Assembly: GCF_003443735.1 (NCBI RefSeq)
Contig: NZ_CP031969.1
Location: 248,001-312,000, forward strand
Length of the DNA: 64,000 nt
Origin: Streptomyces sp. CC0208
GTDB lineage: Bacteria > Actinomycetota > Actinomycetes > Streptomycetales > Streptomycetaceae
Direction: 5' to 3'
Part shown: positions 60,776 to 64,000 of the stretch, piece after piece
How the letters are laid out: each line of letters begins with the position of its first letter
Position numbering within the stretch: position 1 is the stretch's first letter
The notes under the pieces: generated by a model
The model's input: only the letters and a program-made list of their open reading frames with translations
Database searches by the model: none
Told to the model about the DNA's origin: nothing
Translations under genes and position numbers: made by a program

Positions 60776-61597
60776 GTGACCGATCCCTACGCCCCGTTCA
60801 CGAGCCTGACCTTCGAGCGGCCCGCGCCCGGCGTGCTGCGGATCGTGCTCGACGCCCCGAACCTCAACGCCGTGGATCCACGGATGCACGGTGAACTCGC
60901 CGACATCTGGTCCGTCGTCGACCGGGACCAGGAGACCCGCGCGGTGCTCGTCCAGGGGGCGGGCCGGGCGTTCTCGGCGGGCGGGACCTTCGACTCCATC
61001 GAGGCCATGACCGAGGACTACGCGGTGCGCGCCCGGGTGATGCGGGAGGCGCGGGACATGGCCTACGGCGTGCTCAACTGCTCCAAGCCGGTGGTCTCCG
61101 CGATCCACGGCCCGGCGGTCGGGGCGGGGCTGGTCATCGGCATGCTGGCGGACATCTCCGTCGTCGCCCGCACGGCGAAGATCGTCGACGGGCACACGCG
61201 GCTCGGTGTCGCGGCCGGTGACCATGCCGCCATCTGCTGGCCGCTGCTGTGCGGCATGGCCAAGGCCAAGTACTACCTGCTCACCTGCGAGACGCTCACC
61301 GGCGAGGAGGCCGAGCGGATCGGGCTGGTGTCGAAGTGCGTGGACGACGCCGACGTGCACACCGAGGCCCTGCGGGTGGCGACCGCCCTGGCAGCCGGGC
61401 CCACCAGCGCGATCAGCTGGACCAAGCGATCCCTCAACCACTGGTACCGCACCGCTCAGCCGATCTTCGAGGCCTCGCTGGGGCTTGAGTTCTTCGGGTT
61501 CGGCGGGCACGAGGTCGTCGAGGGGCTCGCCGCGCACCGCGAGAAGCGGCCCGCGGACTTCGAGGGCGTCAGCGGCAAGCACCCGCTCGACCTGTGA
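60776..61597 (+). CDS. Enoyl-CoA hydratase/isomerase-family protein
   Basis: 273 residues from GTG 60776, with CAGGAG upstream. Crotonase motifs are [31 protein letters not shown], the oxyanion hole [15 protein letters not shown] and [21 protein letters not shown]. The acidic residue near the usual second catalytic Glu is Asp. It differs from the two crotonases elsewhere in the regulon. It is followed after 27 bases by a MaoC-like gene. Confidence 0.9.
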   Translation: MTDPYAPFTSLTFERPAPGVLRIVLDAPNLNAVDPRMHGELADIWSVVDRDQETRAVLVQGAGRAFSAGGTFDSIEAMTEDYAVRARVMREARDMAYGVLNCSKPVVSAIHGPAVGAGLVIGMLADISVVARTAKIVDGHTRLGVAAGDHAAICWPLLCGMAKAKYYLLTCETLTGEEAERIGLVSKCVDDADVHTEALRVATALAAGPTSAISWTKRSLNHWYRTAQPIFEASLGLEFFGFGGHEVVEGLAAHREKRPADFEGVSGKHPLDL

Positions 61598-61624
61598 CCA
61601 CCGCACGAGAGGAACCGATCGATC

Positions 61625-62128
61625 ATGGCACCGCAGCAGACCAGCACCGAGATCCCCCTTCTGGTCCAGGGGCTGACCTTTGAGGAAATGCCGGTCGGGC
61701 AGATCTTCCGGACCGCCCGCCGCACCATCACGGAGACCGATCTGGTCAACTTCGTCACCTGGGGCGGCTTCACCGAGCCCCTTTTCTGGGACGCCTCGCA
61801 CGCCGCGGACGGCGGCTACACGGGGCGACTCGTCCCCGGGGGACTGACGTACTGCATCGCCGAAGGCCTCGTCCTCCAGACGAACGTGCTGCACGGCACA
61901 GGCCTCGCCTTCCTGCACATGGACCTCGACATGCTGGGTCCGGTGTACGTCGGCGACACCGTGTACGCCGTCGTGGAGACCACGGGCTGCAGGCCCTCCA
62001 GCAAGCCGGGGCGGGGCGTGGTGACCAGCCGGATCACGGTACGCAACCAGCGGGACGCGGACGTCCTCGTCTACACGCCGGTGCGGCTGATCCGCGGTAG
62101 GGACTACGAGGCTCCGGCGCCGTCCTGA
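61625..62128 (+). CDS. MaoC-like hotdog protein
   Basis: 167 residues from ATG 61625. GQIFRTARRTITETDLVNFV, WGGFTEPLFWDA, RLVPGGLTYCIAEGL and MLGPVYVGDTVYAVVE define the MaoC-type hotdog. The catalytic D-x-N-P-x-H is replaced by FTEPLFW, so hydratase activity is doubtful. It may be a structural subunit or act on another thioester reaction. It is probably co-transcribed with the crotonase gene and converges on the GH1-like gene. Confidence 0.82.
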   Translation: MAPQQTSTEIPLLVQGLTFEEMPVGQIFRTARRTITETDLVNFVTWGGFTEPLFWDASHAADGGYTGRLVPGGLTYCIAEGLVLQTNVLHGTGLAFLHMDLDMLGPVYVGDTVYAVVETTGCRPSSKPGRGVVTSRITVRNQRDADVLVYTPVRLIRGRDYEAPAPS

Positions 62129-62164
62129 GCCCGGGGCCGGGCTACGAGGTCGCGCCGTCCTGAG
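62104..62164. repeat. Short direct repeat spanning two convergent gene ends
   Basis: CTACGAGG...GCGCCGTCCTGAG occurs at 62104-62129 and again, with a small deletion, at 62142-62164. The first copy encodes the end of the MaoC-like protein. The second lies over the last codons and stop of the GH1-like gene on the other strand. GGGCCGG lies between them. Confidence 0.6.
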
Positions 62165-63548
62165 TCCGAGGCGAGGCCGGCACCAGACTCAGACCGGTGG
62201 GCCGCCCCGCTTCGGGTACGGCGGCGCCGGCGAAGGCGCCGTGGTGCAGCCAGTCGGAGGGGATCGAGGGACGCGGCGGGGCCTCGTGGTCCGGGACCGC
62301 CATCGCGTACAGGCGGGTGTAGCGGAACTTGGCCTCCAGGTTGTCCAGGACCGACCAGTACTCGTAGCCGCACACCCGCACACCGGCCGCGGTGAGTCCG
62401 GCCAGCCAGGAGAGCCGGGCGCGCAGCAGGGCCCGGCGCCGGTCGTCGTCGCTGTGTCCTGTGGCGTCGACGAGGTCCAGGTCGCCCATGCCGTTGTCGA
62501 TGACGGACAGCGGCGGCAGCATGTCGCCGTAGAGCTCGTAGAGGCCGGCGACGGCGTCGGCGAGTCCTTCGGGGATGATCGGCCAGCCGTAGGCGGTGGT
62601 CTCCACGTCGTCGAACGGAACGATCGCGAAGCCCAGACCCACGAGCAGGCGGTTCACCTCGTTGAGGGCGCTCTGGCAGGTACTCGTCGGCAGCACGCGG
62701 GGCAGGTTCTCCGGCGCGGTGACGCGGAACGGGGTGTGCCAGGACAGGCCCAGCAGGTCCTGCTCGGTGGTGATGGCGTCCAGGTCGCCGGGGCGCACGC
62801 AGCCGGTGTCCTCGACCGGTGAGTCGCCGTCCTCGGTCACCATGTGCGCGCCGAGCAGCAGGGGGTCGAGGAAGAGTCGGTTGGTCCAGCTCTCCAGGCG
62901 TTCCAGGGCGAGCCGGTCGTAGGGGTCGTCGGTGGCCGGGTAGCCGCCCACGAGGGTGACCGTGGTGCCGATCCGGCCTCGCGCGCCGGTGGCTCTCAGG
63001 GCCTGGGTGGCGAGCCCGTTCGCGAGCAGGATGTGGTGGACCGCGGGCAGTCCGGCACGGCCGGCGCCCCGGCTCGGGGGATACATTCCGGCCACGTGGT
63101 CCGCGAGCGTGGGGCCGGCGAGGTCGGTGGAGGTGATCCAGCGTTCCACCCGGTCGCCGAACCGGCGGCCCAGCTCGGCGGCGTAGGCGGCGAAGTGCTC
63201 GGCGGTGTCGCGGGCGAGCCAGCCGCCGGCGGCGTCCAGCCACGGCGGCAGTGAGCGGTCGAGCAGGGTGAGGGCGGGGCGGCTGCCGTGCGCGAGCAGT
63301 GCGTCGAGCGCGCGGTCACAGCGGTCCAGGGTGTCCCGGTCCCAGCTGCCGGGGCCGTCGGGCTGGAGCTGCGGCCATCCGGCGACCATGCGATGGGTGT
63401 CCGCGACGACACCGGTCAGCTGCTTGAGGTCGTCGGTCCACTGCCGGAAGTGCCCGCCGCGTTCCGGCCGGGGCGCCGCGATGGTGTCCGCCGTGGCGAC
63501 CCCCCAGTCGACACAGCGAAGGGATTCATGCAGGAAACCATCGCTCAT
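62142..63548 (-). CDS. Glycoside hydrolase family 1-like protein with both catalytic Glu changed to Asp
   Basis: 468 residues from ATG 63548. GH1 landmarks are recognisable in order: WITSTDLAGP (137-146) where TxNEP is expected, so the acid/base Glu is D142; AYGWPIIPEGLADAVAGLYE (319-338), the segment before the nucleophile; LPPLSVIDNG (344-353), where the nucleophile Glu of TENG is D351; and GYEYWSVLDNLEAKFRYTRL near 405, matching GYxxWSLxDNxE. Length suits GH1. Loss of both glutamates suggests no ordinary glycosidase activity. It may be a sugar-binding or repurposed protein. Its place beside the regulon may be accidental. Confidence 0.75.
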   Translation of the reverse strand: MSDGFLHESLRCVDWGVATADTIAAPRPERGGHFRQWTDDLKQLTGVVADTHRMVAGWPQLQPDGPGSWDRDTLDRCDRALDALLAHGSRPALTLLDRSLPPWLDAAGGWLARDTAEHFAAYAAELGRRFGDRVERWITSTDLAGPTLADHVAGMYPPSRGAGRAGLPAVHHILLANGLATQALRATGARGRIGTTVTLVGGYPATDDPYDRLALERLESWTNRLFLDPLLLGAHMVTEDGDSPVEDTGCVRPGDLDAITTEQDLLGLSWHTPFRVTAPENLPRVLPTSTCQSALNEVNRLLVGLGFAIVPFDDVETTAYGWPIIPEGLADAVAGLYELYGDMLPPLSVIDNGMGDLDLVDATGHSDDDRRRALLRARLSWLAGLTAAGVRVCGYEYWSVLDNLEAKFRYTRLYAMAVPDHEAPPRPSIPSDWLHHGAFAGAAVPEAGRPTGLSLVPASPRTQDGATS

Positions 63549-63579
63549 GGTTACCGTCCAGGCGGTGAATGGTTTAGCG

Positions 63580-63593
63580 CATTCAACTGAATG
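63580..63593. promoter_or_regulatory. Palindrome CATTCA-AC-TGAATG upstream of the GH1-like gene
   Basis: A perfect 6+2+6 palindrome lies 32 bases upstream of the GH1-like start. It contains ACTGAAT, also present in sites e and f, but lacks TAGATAA. It could be a half-related site or an independent operator. Confidence 0.3.
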
Positions 63594-63737
63594 TCCGCCG
63601 ACCGGACGCTAACAGGTCAAACAAACTACGACAATGTTTCGGCCAGATCTCGCGGTACGAGGTCAAGCCCTCTCCGGGCCGAGCTCGGCCGTTCTCCGGC
63701 GGGCGTCGACGGGGACGCCCGATGCGGTCGAACGTCG

Positions 63738-64000
63738 TCAGCCCTGGCCCTGCGATGCCGGTGCCTGCTCCTCCAAGGGGCGGAAGTCCTCCTCCTGCCA
63801 CCAGGGATACAGGGGTGGCATGTCCTTGCTGACCCGGCCCGGGAACGCGGGTGGCCTTTTGGCGAGAAACGACTGAACGCCCTCCACGGGGTCCGGGCCG
63901 CCGCCGATCTGGCTCATGATCCGGGAGTCGAGCCGGTGGGCGGCCATCGGGTGGGGCTCCCCCAGCATCCGCCACATCATCTGGCGGGACAGGGCGACGG
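63738..64000 (-). CDS. Enoyl-CoA hydratase, C-terminal part (continues past right edge)
   Basis: The frame is open to the window edge and reads VALSRQMMWRMLGEPHPMAA, then RLDSRIMSQIGGGPDPVEGV, then SFLAKRPPAFPGRVSKDMPP and a short tail to the stop at 63738. This is the helical C-terminus of crotonase-family enzymes, in the subgroup with FLEKRPPxFP and a WWP-like end (LYPWWQEED). The catalytic core lies outside the window. It may extend the CoA-dependent degradation genes to the right. Confidence 0.85.
   Translation of the reverse strand, partial: VALSRQMMWRMLGEPHPMAAHRLDSRIMSQIGGGPDPVEGVQSFLAKRPPAFPGRVSKDMPPLYPWWQEEDFRPLEEQAPASQGQG

Overview
The window looks like chromosomal DNA of a Streptomyces or close relative. 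Base composition is very GC-rich with strong third-position GC, GTG starts are frequent, neighbouring genes often overlap by GTGA/ATGA, and the gene families (DUF5707, MEDS/RsbA-type regulators, paired acyl-CoA dehydrogenases, SPFH/NfeD pair) are actinobacterial. No rRNA, tRNA or CRISPR array was seen.

Region 1 (1-3.5 kb) is accessory DNA: the 5' part of an IS5-type transposase running off the left edge, a small RacP-like gene behind a frameshifted zinc-finger gene, a LacI regulator and a two-gene DUF5707/small-protein unit.

Region 2 (3.8-14.3 kb) is a compact aromatic ring-cleavage system. Seven minus-strand genes (two FAH-family hydrolases, cyclase, FAD monooxygenase, amidohydrolase, extradiol dioxygenase, SDR) are mostly joined by 4-nt start/stop overlaps. 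A divergent LysR regulator, an MFS transporter and an EthD-domain protein follow on the plus strand. The LysR/operon intergenic region carries CCAGATT half-sites, one pair forming a perfect inverted repeat that abuts the ribosome-binding site of the operon.

Region 3 (14.3-27.4 kb) is a patchwork: an unknown two-gene unit, an isochorismatase-like protein, a TetR/carboxylesterase divergent pair with a clear operator, a Tat-exported ferritin-like protein, a MEDS-STAS / MEDS-HATPase regulatory pair, a thioesterase/HxlR divergent pair, a lipoprotein and a small secreted protein. Gene remnants (integrase, quinone oxidoreductase, alpha/beta hydrolase) lie between them.

Region 4 (27.5-62.1 kb) is the main feature: a large catabolic regulon for a CoA-activated carboxylic acid of unknown identity. 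It holds a LuxC/LuxE-type acyl reductase pair, a branched-chain-amino-acid-type ABC importer with LivH, LivM and LivG fused in one polypeptide, a CoA ligase, a CaiB-type CoA transferase, three acyl-CoA dehydrogenases (two as an adjacent pair), three plus-or-minus-strand enoyl-CoA hydratases, a MaoC pair, an SCP2-type thiolase beside an HMG-CoA-synthase-like/DUF35 fusion, a classical thiolase, SDRs, thioesterase, SnoaL-like and DUF2889 proteins, and a GntR/FCD regulator. Every transcription unit assigned to this set begins next to an AT-rich sequence with a common TA(G/T)NTA core (four sites read TA(G/T)NTANATGAAT). Two sites share an identical 17-bp block plus CTGAATA at the same distance. This suggests a single regulon, most simply controlled by the GntR protein. 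The SPFH/NfeD pair (42.3-43.8 kb) and an island at 47.6-50.6 kb (transposase and flavin-oxidoreductase debris, SDR/TetR pair, HAD hydrolase) lack the site and appear to be bystanders.

Region 5 (62.1-64 kb) holds a glycoside-hydrolase-family-1-like protein in which both catalytic glutamates are aspartates, and the 3' part of another enoyl-CoA hydratase that continues past the right edge.
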